A stretch of DNA of 27,082 bases. Origin: JAGDYD01 sp046536675 (GTDB lineage: Archaea > Micrarchaeota > Micrarchaeia > Micrarchaeales > CABMGC01). Location of the stretch: the NCBI GenBank assembly GCA_046536675.1, contig JAWDMK010000007.1, positions 1 through 27,082 on the forward strand, read 5' to 3'. Positions 7,556-15,947 of this stretch are shown one piece after another (the first letter of the stretch is position 1; each line of letters opens with the position of its first letter). Position numbers and translations under genes: made by a program. The notes under the pieces were generated by a model. That model saw only the letters and a list, made by a program, of their open reading frames with translations, did no database searches and had not been told where the DNA came from.

Positions 7556-7575
7556 AAAAGCACATGCCACTTATT

Positions 7576-7650
7576 GGGCATGTGGCGCAACTTGGATAGC
7601 GCGCCTGGCTTCGGACCAGGTGGTTGCGGGTTCAAATCCCGTCATGCCCG
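7576..7650 (+). tRNA. tRNA-Arg (anticodon TCG)
   Basis: 75 nt. The acceptor GGGCATG pairs with CATGCCC, discriminator G (usual for tRNA-Arg). D stem GCGC/GCGC; anticodon stem CCTGG/CCAGG around loop CTTCGGA (anticodon TCG, reads CGA); T stem GCGGG/CCCGT around TTCAAAT. CCA is not encoded and there is no intron. The 8 bases just upstream (CACATGCC, 7561-7568) are complementary to its 5' end. Confidence 0.95.
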
Positions 7651-7703
7651 CAGTGAAAAATAAGTAATATAATTCTTACCTTCATAAATATAAGAGAGAT
7701 GAA

Positions 7704-8180
7704 ATGGGGCAATTTCCAATAGGAGTGGGAATAACAGAGCTTAGGGGAGTGCTAGAGATCATAAAGGAAAACGGAGGTGCATTAAGCTTAGCCAAGCTTG
7801 CAGATGAAAGCGAAGAAGAAATAGACAAGCTACTCCCACTTTTAGATGCTGGTGAGCTCCTTGGATTGTGTGAGGTAAAGAACGGTATAGCGAGGCTTAC
7901 TGAAGAAGGAAAAAAGCTAAAGCTGAGCAATATTGCCAGTATGCTATCAAAAAAGCTCAAAGGGATTGAACCTTTCAATAGCGTTATTGATATTCTAAGC
8001 AAAAAAAGCCTGAGTACTGCAGAGATAGCAGAAGAGTTGAAAAGCAGAGATATAATACTAAATGCTGATGATACAACTAATGTTGAAATCCTTAGGAACC
8101 TTTTGATCAAGTGGGGGGTTAGAACAAAGCTCCTCGCATATAATAAAGACTCAGACTCATGGAGCATAGGCAAAAATTAG
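7704..8180 (+). CDS. Stand-alone AAA-associated domain protein (PF09821-like), probable partner of the adjacent ABC transporter
   Basis: 158 aa resembling the C-terminal 'AAA-associated' domain that follows the ATPase in many NitT/TauT-type ABC proteins. Recognisable parts are the first helical repeat with LAKLADESEEEIDKLLPLLD, then ELLGLCEVKNGIARLTEEGK (a winged-helix-like segment), and at the end LRNLLIKWGVRTKLLAYNKD. Here it is a separate gene, convergent with the ATPase gene that lacks this domain; the two stops touch (TAGCTA). In fused proteins the domain is thought to sense or regulate, so by inference this is a detached regulatory subunit of the transporter at 8181-10483. The ATG at 7704 lies 53 bp after tRNA-Arg and may be co-transcribed with it. 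The family call is from recalled pattern, not a profile search. Confidence 0.72.
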   Translation: MGQFPIGVGITELRGVLEIIKENGGALSLAKLADESEEEIDKLLPLLDAGELLGLCEVKNGIARLTEEGKKLKLSNIASMLSKKLKGIEPFNSVIDILSKKSLSTAEIAEELKSRDIILNADDTTNVEILRNLLIKWGVRTKLLAYNKDSDSWSIGKN

Positions 8181-8921
8181 CTACTCAGTAAGGACCTTGT
8201 ATATGTGGTCTACTTCTCGCACAAAGCCCTTGCTGCGCTTATTTCTTGGATATTTTAGCTCTATTCTTTTAATCTCTTTAACATGTGAAGGCCTTTCAGA
8301 TAATATCACAACCTTGTTTGAGAGTTCTACAGCTTCTTCAACATTATGTGTAACCATTATGACAAGGCTTACAGGAATATCTGGGCTTCTCAGCATATTT
8401 ATCACATCACTCCTTAATGCCTCAGCTGTAAGCTCATCCAAAGAGCTGAAAGGCTCGTCCATAAGAAGCACCTTTGGATCAGAGATAATTGCTCTGGCTA
8501 ATCCAACGCGTTGCTTCATGCCACCGCTTAGCATATTGGGATATGCTTTTTCAAAACCATCTAAGCCCATCTTCTTAAACAAAAGCTTCGCTTTCCTTTC
8601 CTTCTCTTCCTCGCTAATATCAAAGAGTGAAAGGCCGAGCTTTACATTTTCTATGTTTGTAAGCCATGGGAGTAGTGCAAAATCCTGAAACACAAATGAA
8701 ATATCTCTGTTTGGTTTATCTACCCTCATGCCATTATATAAGACCTCTCCACGCAAAGGCTTTATAAGGCCAGCAATAATCCTGAGCAGCGTACTCTTTC
8801 CACAACCAGATGGACCTATTATAGACACAAACTCATTCTTCATAGCTGTGAATGTTATATTTTCTATTACATGCACAGGCCCTATAGAATAACCTATGTT
8901 TTCAACATCAAGAAGGTCCAA
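8181..8921 (-). CDS. ABC transporter ATP-binding protein, NitT/TauT/SsuB type
   Basis: 246 aa with all ATPase motifs: Walker A GPSGCGKST (36-44), Q-loop Gln79 in FVFQDFALLPW (the wording typical of nitrate/sulfonate/taurine ATPases), signature LSGGMKQR (131-138), Walker B VLLMDEP (151-157) with Glu156, D-loop SSLD, H-loop His192 in MVTHNVEEA. It powers the permease encoded just upstream (8-nt gap). The start is TTG at 8921, since no in-frame ATG or GTG fits; GGTG lies 7 nt before it. It is shorter than many archaeal homologues because the AAA-associated tail is absent and encoded separately in the convergent gene. The substrate is probably an anion or organic sulfonate by family, and the neighbouring cysDN locus makes sulfate or sulfonate attractive, but this is not shown. 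Confidence 0.92.
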   Translation of the reverse strand: MDLLDVENIGYSIGPVHVIENITFTAMKNEFVSIIGPSGCGKSTLLRIIAGLIKPLRGEVLYNGMRVDKPNRDISFVFQDFALLPWLTNIENVKLGLSLFDISEEEKERKAKLLFKKMGLDGFEKAYPNMLSGGMKQRVGLARAIISDPKVLLMDEPFSSLDELTAEALRSDVINMLRSPDIPVSLVIMVTHNVEEAVELSNKVVILSERPSHVKEIKRIELKYPRNKRSKGFVREVDHIYKVLTE

Positions 8922-8929
8922 ACAAACAC

Positions 8930-10483
8930 CTATTTGTAAATATCCTCAATTCTATTAAATAATCTTTTCCATATAAGCCTATTTATTATAATTATCATTA
9001 TTGTAAAGTTTAGAAGTGCAAGAAGCATAAGAACCATGTTGCCATTATCAAGTGATAGATCTAGGAGCTTTCCTATACCGATTGAGACAGATGTTAAGAC
9101 AGCTCCGTTCCCAATTCCAGATGAGGTAAAGTACTCAGCCACTATGCTTGCATTCCATTCTGCGGCTATGCCAGTAACAGCACCTGTTATTAGCCCAGGG
9201 ATTATCGCATAGAGGTATATCTTTTTCCATGCTTGCAAGCCTTTTATACCAAATAGTTTCTTTACCTCATATATGCTTTGTGGAATATACGCCTTTTGCG
9301 AGAGCATGCTGAAGATGACATACCATATTCCGCTAAGAAGATAAACAGAGAATGCAACAGCTTCGCTATGGAAAGGCATTTTGATAAACAATGAGACTAT
9401 TAAAGGTAGCATTATTGTAGCAGGTATTGATGCTATTATTTGGAATAAAAGTATATAAGCGCTTAGCCTCTTTGAGAAGAAGATAAGATAAACACTGAGA
9501 GGCACTGAGATTAACAGTATTATGACAAATGCAAACCATACCCTTGCAAATGATGCAAGAAGCGCTACAAGAATGCTTAGCTCATATGAAAATAAGGTTT
9601 TATTCGAAACAATAGCCGCTACAAATAAAATCGCAAGCGCTGCATAAATAAGATTTGCATATCCTCTTCTCTTTGGCTTTATACTCACTTCATTGCTCAA
9701 TGAATAGGTATCACGCTTTTTGCCAAGTGCAAAGTTTATAGGTATATTTATTTTTGGAATTTTTAATTTCAACCTTGACTTTATGAGATGCACAAAATGA
9801 ATTGCACGCGTTTCTTGTATATTGCTCATATTGTGTTTGTTAAAGTACTTTTCTAAAGGGGCGAAGAATAATAGCCTTGTTAATATTACAAATACAATGA
9901 AGATCAATATTCCCACAATATATTCGCTAAAATTACCGCTCAGTGCTAGTTGAGTTAATGCAACCCCAATGCCATGCTTTACCATATATGTCTTGCTTGA
10001 TGTAGAGAAGATCTCGCTTGTAACTAGGTAGAATAGGCCTATAGCCCACGATAAGGTTGACTGGCCCATCACCTTTGGCATGCTTGCTGGTATATATATC
10101 TTAGAAAGCTTTTCCTTAAGACCCATACCATACATAGCTGTAAGCTCAATAAACTCGTGCGGCAGCTCCTTTATCGATTCGTAAACCCCGAAAATTATGT
10201 TCCATAACATGCTCGTTATAATTAAGAATATTACCGCCGCATTTATTCCTATATATCCAGGAATTGCAGCAACTATAATGTATATTACAAAAGGGAAGAA
10301 TGCAAGGATAGGAAGTGTCTGGAGTATATCAACTATTGGTATTATAACCTTCTCTGCCCTTCTGCTTGTTGCAGCCCATATACCGATGCCAAGCCCAAGA
10401 AGGATAGAAAGAGCTAGAGCTATAAACATTCGCACCCATGAAAAAGAGGTATCGATTAAGAGCTGCAGAACATAATTAAACAT
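8930..10483 (-). CDS. ABC transporter permease, two fused BPD-type domains (NitT/TauT family)
   Basis: 517 aa containing two complete permease units. The first (about 1-210) has five or six helices and an EAA loop (ELTAMYGMGLKEKLSKIYIP). The second (about 275-517) has its own loop (YEVKKLFGIKGLQAWKKIYL) followed by AEWNASIVAEYF, typical of NitT/TauT permeases. A charged linker (about 215-270) joins them. One chain thus replaces the usual homodimer and allows the halves to diverge. The ATG at 10483 is 27 nt from a TATA box, so it is leaderless and starts the operon; the ATPase follows after 8 nt. No substrate-binding protein is encoded nearby, so it must be elsewhere or not used. Confidence 0.9.
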   Translation of the reverse strand: MFNYVLQLLIDTSFSWVRMFIALALSILLGLGIGIWAATSRRAEKVIIPIVDILQTLPILAFFPFVIYIIVAAIPGYIGINAAVIFLIITSMLWNIIFGVYESIKELPHEFIELTAMYGMGLKEKLSKIYIPASMPKVMGQSTLSWAIGLFYLVTSEIFSTSSKTYMVKHGIGVALTQLALSGNFSEYIVGILIFIVFVILTRLLFFAPLEKYFNKHNMSNIQETRAIHFVHLIKSRLKLKIPKINIPINFALGKKRDTYSLSNEVSIKPKRRGYANLIYAALAILFVAAIVSNKTLFSYELSILVALLASFARVWFAFVIILLISVPLSVYLIFFSKRLSAYILLFQIIASIPATIMLPLIVSLFIKMPFHSEAVAFSVYLLSGIWYVIFSMLSQKAYIPQSIYEVKKLFGIKGLQAWKKIYLYAIIPGLITGAVTGIAAEWNASIVAEYFTSSGIGNGAVLTSVSIGIGKLLDLSLDNGNMVLMLLALLNFTIMIIIINRLIWKRLFNRIEDIYK

Positions 10484-10505
10484 ATAAAAACTTAATACTA
10501 AACAA

Positions 10506-10514
10506 TTTATAAAA
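10506..10514 (-). promoter_or_regulatory. TATA box of the ABC transporter operon
   Basis: Minus strand AAGTTTTATAAATTG has its core centred about 27 nt before the permease ATG at 10483, which predicts a leaderless transcript covering permease and ATPase. Confidence 0.6.
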
Positions 10515-10529
10515 CTTGATTTTCAGTGC

Positions 10530-13010
10530 TTATGTAACATTTAACACAGCACAATTTTGAGACAATATATTTATTACAGAGCTGTTCACAACATTGATCT
10601 GGTGATAAGCAAGGTAGTCGTAGAGGTTGCCAAATCCACCCATTAGGTTTGTACTGCTATAGGTTGCGAAATAACCACCACATATCTTTAACTGCTTACC
10701 TACCATACTCTGATTTGGTGTAATAACCCAGTGCACAAGGAGATAATGATTTGGATCAAGATAAAAGAACTGATGCGGCTCACCTATCTGTTTTATATAA
10801 TTGTACCATGGACCGTTGCTCTGTACAAGCAGCATACCTGTTTGGTTTGCAAGCTCCACCCCGTAGTAATGGAAGTTTATCACTGGCTCATGGATAGTCT
10901 GGTTTAGATAATAAGAGGTTGCTGGGTTTGTATACCACTTGAATTCGCCCTGAAATATTACATTTACACTTACATACTCTCCGGGGTAGGCAGAACTTTT
11001 ATTTAGCACAATACTTATATTATCTACACGATTTATTATTGTAAAGTTTTCAAGTATGTTATTTACTGGATTTATATAGCCAACACCTGTTAGATTAAAG
11101 TAATTGAAATTGGAATAACTTATTGTTGTGGTAGAAATTGTTGTAGTTCGAGTTGTAGTATTTGCTACGCTTATTGGCTCAATGCTCCCGCCAGGCACAT
11201 AATAAAGCTTTGCGCCGAAAGGCTGCGAAATGCTTAATATTGAAGCATTGTTCATAGGGTAAGGATAGATAGGGTAATATATAAGCTGCCAGTAAGGACA
11301 GTACTTAAGAGGATTTGGTGTATAATTAAGGTCAAAATTCTGAACATACTTTGGTATTACTACGAAGCTTCCATTCGGTATCTCCCTGCAGTTTGGAATA
11401 TTGTCATAAGCAAAAAATCTACTCATGTTTTCAAACTTCATATAAATGGGCAGATTAGAGAAGGAAGAAGAGTAGTAGATCTTTACATAGCTTGGATAGT
11501 GCAAAAGATAATTTGCTATCGCAAGCTGGTCGTATCGCTGGTAAGCTAGAGTATTATATGCAAAAACATTTATCTGGAAAGAGGTATATATCAAGAATAC
11601 AAGCAGGAGCAAAACAGCAATTAGCATGAATGGCTTAGCTTTTTTGTTGAAATTTATAAGCTCTGCAAGACCTATTCCAAATGTAACCACTATAGGTATA
11701 CCAAGAACAGCGAGAAAACGCTGAAGTCTGTAGACAATTAAGTAGTAGAAAGGATGAAGCGAGATGTGCATTGGGCCATAATTTAGTAACAATAAGCCAA
11801 ACAAGAATATAAAGAATGGCATGTATATGCTAGTATTCCTCAAAAGGAATAGCTCTACAAAGAGTATAATAAATGGAATAAATGTAAGGTAAAACAGTTT
11901 TGGAGGGCATTGCGCGCTTATTATACCGGTTGTGCAAGGAAGTGAGTTTTGTATAGGTACAAGATAATACAAATAAGCCAGCGAGATTCCGCCGATTATC
12001 AATACATATAAGAGCTTAGCCCATGCTCTTTTCAGTTTTATTATGGGCAATATAAATATTACAGCAAATAATGCGTAGAAGAAAAAGCCAGAGAAAGAAT
12101 TTACTATATAGTTGAAAGAAAGTCTATGCCGCAGCAAGTTAAAGAATAGGTTATAGTTAAACATTGTGTTAAGATAAAATCTAGGGTCTATGTTGGTAGA
12201 TGGTATATACCCCTTAGGACCAACGGTGCTATAGAAATTGTTGTTCACTGTTAATGTTGCCAGTGGATTTCCACAGTTTATATAGTTAAAGAGCATAAGG
12301 AGCAAACCAGCAAAAATCATGCCATAGATTGTAAACAGAAAGATTTTGTCAAGCTTAACCTTTCTTCTGATAAGCTCTATTATAACAAAAAGAACAATCG
12401 CAAAATCTACAAGTAATGCTTCTGGAGTTATCAGTATACTCCAAACAAAGAAAGCGCCAGACATGAAGTAATAAAGCCTTGAATTCTTCTCCTTGCCGTA
12501 GAGGTAAAAGATAAACACAAGGCCAACAAAGAACATGGAAGGTATGTTGTCGCTAATAGTCGGAGCAAGCATAGCCACATTTGGTATAAAAGCTAGAGAC
12601 AATGCTGCTATTAGCCCAGCTGTAGAGCTATGAAGCTTTCTACCTATCAAAAAAGCTATTATTATTGAGCCTATAAAACTGATTATATCCCAGAGGGAGC
12701 TAGTTAGCATACTAACTCCAAACAGAGCGTAAAACAGCGCTATTGGGTAGATTTGAAGAAGCCTTACGCTAAATATATATGGGCTTTCATGAAAAATGCC
12801 GGCAAGCACAAAATAAGCCTCGCCGAGATAAGCTGTATCGTCGCCATAAAAAGATGGTCCTCCAAGAAACATAATAGAGTAGACAATTGCGTATATAACG
12901 ATTATGGAGAGGACAATAATGTCTAATGGAATCTTTTTCTTTTTCTCCTCCGCTAGCACACTCCTTTCTAGTTTTGCCTCCTTTTTAACTATTTTATCTA
13001 AGATCCCCAT
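10530..13010 (-). CDS. GT-C family membrane glycosyltransferase (PMT/ArnT-like), sequon-rich extracellular domain
   Basis: 826 aa from ATG 13010; a GTG three codons upstream (13019) is the alternative. A Lys/Glu-rich cytoplasmic start is followed by a first helix (about 31-50) and then the GT-C acidic pair in FYGDDTAYLGEAY (Asp57-Asp58). About a dozen further helices run to near residue 470. Then comes an extracytoplasmic part with a Thr-rich stretch (TTTRTTTISTTTI, about 615-630) that looks like a flexible or O-glycosylated linker, and a terminal beta-rich domain with many N-x-S/T sites. Enzymes of this fold move sugars from polyprenyl-phosphate carriers to lipid, glycan or protein acceptors on the outer face. 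Donor and acceptor cannot be told. The stop is 46 bp upstream of the transporter operon start. Confidence 0.75.
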   Translation of the reverse strand: MGILDKIVKKEAKLERSVLAEEKKKKIPLDIIVLSIIVIYAIVYSIMFLGGPSFYGDDTAYLGEAYFVLAGIFHESPYIFSVRLLQIYPIALFYALFGVSMLTSSLWDIISFIGSIIIAFLIGRKLHSSTAGLIAALSLAFIPNVAMLAPTISDNIPSMFFVGLVFIFYLYGKEKNSRLYYFMSGAFFVWSILITPEALLVDFAIVLFVIIELIRRKVKLDKIFLFTIYGMIFAGLLLMLFNYINCGNPLATLTVNNNFYSTVGPKGYIPSTNIDPRFYLNTMFNYNLFFNLLRHRLSFNYIVNSFSGFFFYALFAVIFILPIIKLKRAWAKLLYVLIIGGISLAYLYYLVPIQNSLPCTTGIISAQCPPKLFYLTFIPFIILFVELFLLRNTSIYMPFFIFLFGLLLLNYGPMHISLHPFYYLIVYRLQRFLAVLGIPIVVTFGIGLAELINFNKKAKPFMLIAVLLLLVFLIYTSFQINVFAYNTLAYQRYDQLAIANYLLHYPSYVKIYYSSSFSNLPIYMKFENMSRFFAYDNIPNCREIPNGSFVVIPKYVQNFDLNYTPNPLKYCPYWQLIYYPIYPYPMNNASILSISQPFGAKLYYVPGGSIEPISVANTTTRTTTISTTTISYSNFNYFNLTGVGYINPVNNILENFTIINRVDNISIVLNKSSAYPGEYVSVNVIFQGEFKWYTNPATSYYLNQTIHEPVINFHYYGVELANQTGMLLVQSNGPWYNYIKQIGEPHQFFYLDPNHYLLVHWVITPNQSMVGKQLKICGGYFATYSSTNLMGGFGNLYDYLAYHQINVVNSSVINILSQNCAVLNVT

Positions 13011-13059
13011 GCATAACACTCAGAATATAAGAATAGAAAGCAAAAAAACTTAAAATATT

Positions 13060-14049
13060 TCATTCTTTGCGTTTTGCTTCTTTGATTGCGTTCCTTATAT
13101 AGATTCTGATTCTTTCTTCTAGCTTAGGTGAAATGTATTTTTCTTCTTCAAGCTTTTTTCTAAGCAAAGCATATTTCTCGCTGCTGCGCATTATTTTTGT
13201 TAAATCTATTATTGTAAACTCTTCTTCTCTGAACCCATAATTTGACAATGTATCTTTTATCTTTTCCTCGTCAACCTTTTCATAGTTTATATTCTCATAA
13301 GCGCCTATGTATACAGTGCCATAATCAGTAGTTACTTTTATACTCTTACCTGGGCCAATCAAGTTAAACTCCTGCAGAATGCTAAAAATTTCATTCTCCT
13401 TCTCATTGCGTTCTTCCCACAATTTAATATAACTCTTTAATAGTCCACTTACGTATTCCAAAGTATAACTCTCATCAGCATATAGATCTATTTTTTCCTG
13501 CACAATATTGTTGTGCTTCACATCTTTCACTAGCTTATCAATATCTAAATTTCTTGTATCTATATTTTCACGTATTTCTATTTGTATTAAGCCCTTTTCT
13601 TGCAATTCACTAAGAGCATTTATCGCCTTTTCGTCCTTAACTTTCGCTGCCCTTCTAAGCACGCCAAAATAAAGAGTTGTTGGAATCTTCCCACCAAACT
13701 CTGAAAGTTTTTTGAAGATATCTTCATTTGCCTGTGCTATAGCTTCTCTAAATTTGTTTAAACTCTCTCTATTATCTACCTTCATTTTTGCGGCTTTAGT
13801 TATAGGCGTATCTGAATACATAAACTTTTCCAAGGATACATCGTATCCAGGAAGCGAAACTTTTATTGTATTTTGCTCTCCTTCCTTCATGAGATTTGCT
13901 TTCTCAAGATTTGAAAATACTTCTCTCTTTATCTTTTGAAGCTCTCCAAGAATTTGTAGGTAATCCATTCTAACAATAGTGCTCACTAAATTAAGTGCTT
14001 CGTTGTCGTGGATTTTGAAATCATCAAGCGTCTTTTGCATTATGGCCAT
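13060..14049 (-). CDS. Uncharacterised 329-aa soluble protein, helical with winged-helix-like segments
   Basis: No family recognised. It is highly charged, without membrane helix or signal peptide. Residues 1-60 form a long helix (IVRMDYLQILGELQKIKREV), and there is a similar helix near 205-235 (LLKSYIKLWEERNEKENEIF). Each is followed by GDV/YGT-type strands (GYDVSLEKFMY; TDYGTVYIGAYENINYEKVD), so the two halves look like an imperfect internal duplication: helix, short motif naming LMKEG/LIGPGK, IKV strand. The middle (FGVLRRAAKVKDEKAINALSELQEKG) resembles a helix-turn-helix plus wing. The ATG at 14049 lies about 27 nt from a TATA-like AAATTTAAAG. It is alone between the GT-C gene and tRNA-Gly, and its role is unknown. 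Confidence 0.75.
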   Translation of the reverse strand: MAIMQKTLDDFKIHDNEALNLVSTIVRMDYLQILGELQKIKREVFSNLEKANLMKEGEQNTIKVSLPGYDVSLEKFMYSDTPITKAAKMKVDNRESLNKFREAIAQANEDIFKKLSEFGGKIPTTLYFGVLRRAAKVKDEKAINALSELQEKGLIQIEIRENIDTRNLDIDKLVKDVKHNNIVQEKIDLYADESYTLEYVSGLLKSYIKLWEERNEKENEIFSILQEFNLIGPGKSIKVTTDYGTVYIGAYENINYEKVDEEKIKDTLSNYGFREEEFTIIDLTKIMRSSEKYALLRKKLEEEKYISPKLEERIRIYIRNAIKEAKRKE

Positions 14050-14143
14050 GAATATATATTACCTGTGCTTCTTTAAATTTCTTTCTTAGTTTTTGTTCAA
14101 AAAGAAGTTTTTTATTCTTATTTAAGCTAAATAAAGAAATTGT

Positions 14144-14216
14144 GCGATCGTAGTCTAGCCTGGTAGGACGTAGCCTTGCCAAGGCTATAACCCGGGTTCA
14201 AATCCCGGCGGTCGCA
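14144..14216 (+). tRNA. tRNA-Gly (anticodon GCC)
   Basis: 73 nt. Acceptor GCGATCG/CGGTCGC with one U-G pair, discriminator A; D arm GTCTAGCCTGGTAGGAC; anticodon stem TAGCC/GGCTA with loop TTGCCAA (anticodon GCC); T arm CCGGG-TTCAAAT-CCCGG. No intron and no encoded CCA. Nearly identical outside the anticodon arm to the tRNA-Gly at 15948. Confidence 0.95.
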
Positions 14217-14289
14217 TATCTTTGCTCGTCATGCTTATACTTTGCTTTTTGTCTAATCTAACATAGACATTTATAAAGCTGACTTTAAA

Positions 14290-14305
14290 AATCACTTATG
14301 TGATT
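14290..14305. promoter_or_regulatory. Inverted repeat in the HMG-CoA synthase promoter
   Basis: AATCAC-ttat-GTGATT has six-base perfect arms around a four-base spacer. It ends 2 nt before the ATG at 14308 and lies downstream of a TATA-like CATTTATAAAGC (14267-14278). The position suits a repressor site or a start-codon-proximal hairpin. With six-base arms in AT-rich DNA it could also be chance. Confidence 0.35.
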
Positions 14306-14307
14306 GT

Positions 14308-15867
14308 ATGCACTATAAAAAAAGTGGTATAAGTTGTATTGTTATAGGAGCGCCAACGTCTGTAGTTACAGCAGGCGTGATTGCGGAGAGAGAGAAGGTA
14401 CCAAAGGAAAAGATAGAAAAAGGCCTTTTAATAAAGGAGTTTAGATTTCCAGGAGAATCAGACACTATAATAACATTAGCTGCAAATAATCTGCTCAAAT
14501 TTGCAGAAAATATTGTAAAAAATGACTTGCTATACAAGAAATATAAGAAAAACAGAATAGGAGGCATATATTTTGCTACCGAATCTAGCACAGAGCAGAG
14601 CAGACCTAGTTCTATGGCTGTGCTAGAGCTTGTTGAGCCAATATTATATGAGCGCATGAAAAAAGCTAAAGGCTCGAGGGAAAAAGAAGTATATAGAATG
14701 CTGCTTGAGGACTTTAGGTATGTTGATAGCCTCGAGGTTAAGTTTGCATGCACAGCTGATGCAAAAATTATAAACTTAGCAAATCAGACCATTGGGCTTA
14801 AATCTAAGGGCATTGTTGTTATTGGCTCAGATGTAGCTATATATGATTCTAATAAAGCGAAGAACGCAGAACCAACACAAGGTGCTGCGAGCAGTCTAGT
14901 TTATATAACAAAGGACCCGCTAATCGCTACAATAGATAAAAGGGCAGTACATTATAATTTACCCGCATATGATTTCTTCAAGCCAGATGAGCACACACCA
15001 AGGGTCCCTTCAGGTTACGGATCAGAAGTAGATTATGTAGTTACAATCGGCTCAGCTATAGAGAGGTTCGAAAAAGAATATGGTTTACCATCAGATTACT
15101 ATATAGTAAGTCATGTGCCATTTCCAAAAGAGGCAATCTATCTTGCTTCGTTCCTTTATACACACTATCTAAGGAAAAACGGCAAAGTAGAAGAGCTTGA
15201 AAGAGAGATAGGTGAAAAAGAGCCGTTAGGGGAAGCAAAAAGCGCTATTGAGCTTATAAGAAAGGTTGCTGCTGAGTATAGAAACGACAGCAAAAACATA
15301 GATTTGATTAGATATATTGCTAATGATGAAAGAATAAAGCAATTGTGGCAGTTCCATAAGAAAGTAAGAGAAACCGAAGGCTTCAAAAAATTCATAAAGG
15401 ATTTAGGTATAGAGTATGCAATAGAATTACCATCGATTGTGGGAAATTCATATAACAACTCTATTGTGGTTGCAACAGCTAGCCTTTTACTAAATGCACC
15501 TGAGCTTAAGCCAATAGTGTGGGCTTCTTATGGTAGTGGTTCAGGAACTACTGTAACCGTTTTGCAACCAAAAAAGCTTAGTAAAGAGGAGCTTCAGTCG
15601 CTTATAGATATAAGCTCGCTAAAGCGCAGAACGGAGCTAAGCTTAGACGAATATATAAACCTACATAATAAGCTCATTGAAGATACCGAATATAAGCGAG
15701 GCTTAGAAGCCATAAGAAGAGGAGAAACATTAGTTGATAACGATAAAAAGATACTGGGCGATAAGTTCGATGAGCAAGGCTTTAAATTGCTAGGTATAAG
15801 AGAAGATGGCATAGGAAGGTATTCATACAATGGCAAAGAGGTAAAACTAATGCCTATCATCCTGTAA
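14308..15867 (+). CDS. Hydroxymethylglutaryl-CoA synthase, unusually long
   Basis: 519 aa thiolase-fold enzyme that condenses acetyl-CoA with acetoacetyl-CoA, feeding the mevalonate route to archaeal isoprenoid lipids. Catalytic residues can be placed: Glu92 in FATESSTE, Cys148 in VKFACTADAK, and probably His269 in SHVPFPKEA. The C-terminal YGSGSGTTVTVL also matches the family. Archaeal enzymes are usually about 350 aa; here roughly 100 extra residues (about 285-390) form a charged helical insertion, and the C-terminal tail is long. The standard archaeal partner genes (acetoacetyl-CoA thiolase, the DUF35 Zn protein) are not adjacent. It lies between two tRNA-Gly genes. The Cys/Glu/His set separates it from KAS III-type enzymes, which use a Cys-His-Asn triad. 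Confidence 0.85.
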   Translation: MHYKKSGISCIVIGAPTSVVTAGVIAEREKVPKEKIEKGLLIKEFRFPGESDTIITLAANNLLKFAENIVKNDLLYKKYKKNRIGGIYFATESSTEQSRPSSMAVLELVEPILYERMKKAKGSREKEVYRMLLEDFRYVDSLEVKFACTADAKIINLANQTIGLKSKGIVVIGSDVAIYDSNKAKNAEPTQGAASSLVYITKDPLIATIDKRAVHYNLPAYDFFKPDEHTPRVPSGYGSEVDYVVTIGSAIERFEKEYGLPSDYYIVSHVPFPKEAIYLASFLYTHYLRKNGKVEELEREIGEKEPLGEAKSAIELIRKVAAEYRNDSKNIDLIRYIANDERIKQLWQFHKKVRETEGFKKFIKDLGIEYAIELPSIVGNSYNNSIVVATASLLLNAPELKPIVWASYGSGSGTTVTVLQPKKLSKEELQSLIDISSLKRRTELSLDEYINLHNKLIEDTEYKRGLEAIRRGETLVDNDKKILGDKFDEQGFKLLGIREDGIGRYSYNGKEVKLMPIIL

Positions 15868-15947
15868 TCATGCTAGGCTATAAGTAAATCCACTAGGCTA
15901 GACAATAAAGAGCTTTAAAAACTTTAATTCTAAAATAGAATATAGCT

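Noticed and set aside
7682..8173. 163-codon leftward frame opposite the AAA-associated domain gene
   Set aside because: The plus-strand frame has recognisable domain sequence and a proper start; the opposite frame is a low-complexity Ser/Leu/Phe translation.
8197..8688. 163-codon rightward frame opposite the ABC ATPase
   Set aside because: Shadow of the ATPase gene, which has every ABC motif.
15872..15900. Direct repeat CTAGGCTA (15872-15879 and 15893-15900) before tRNA-Gly(TCC)
   Set aside because: Two 8-base copies in a spacer without further structure or relation to the promoter; not distinguishable from chance.
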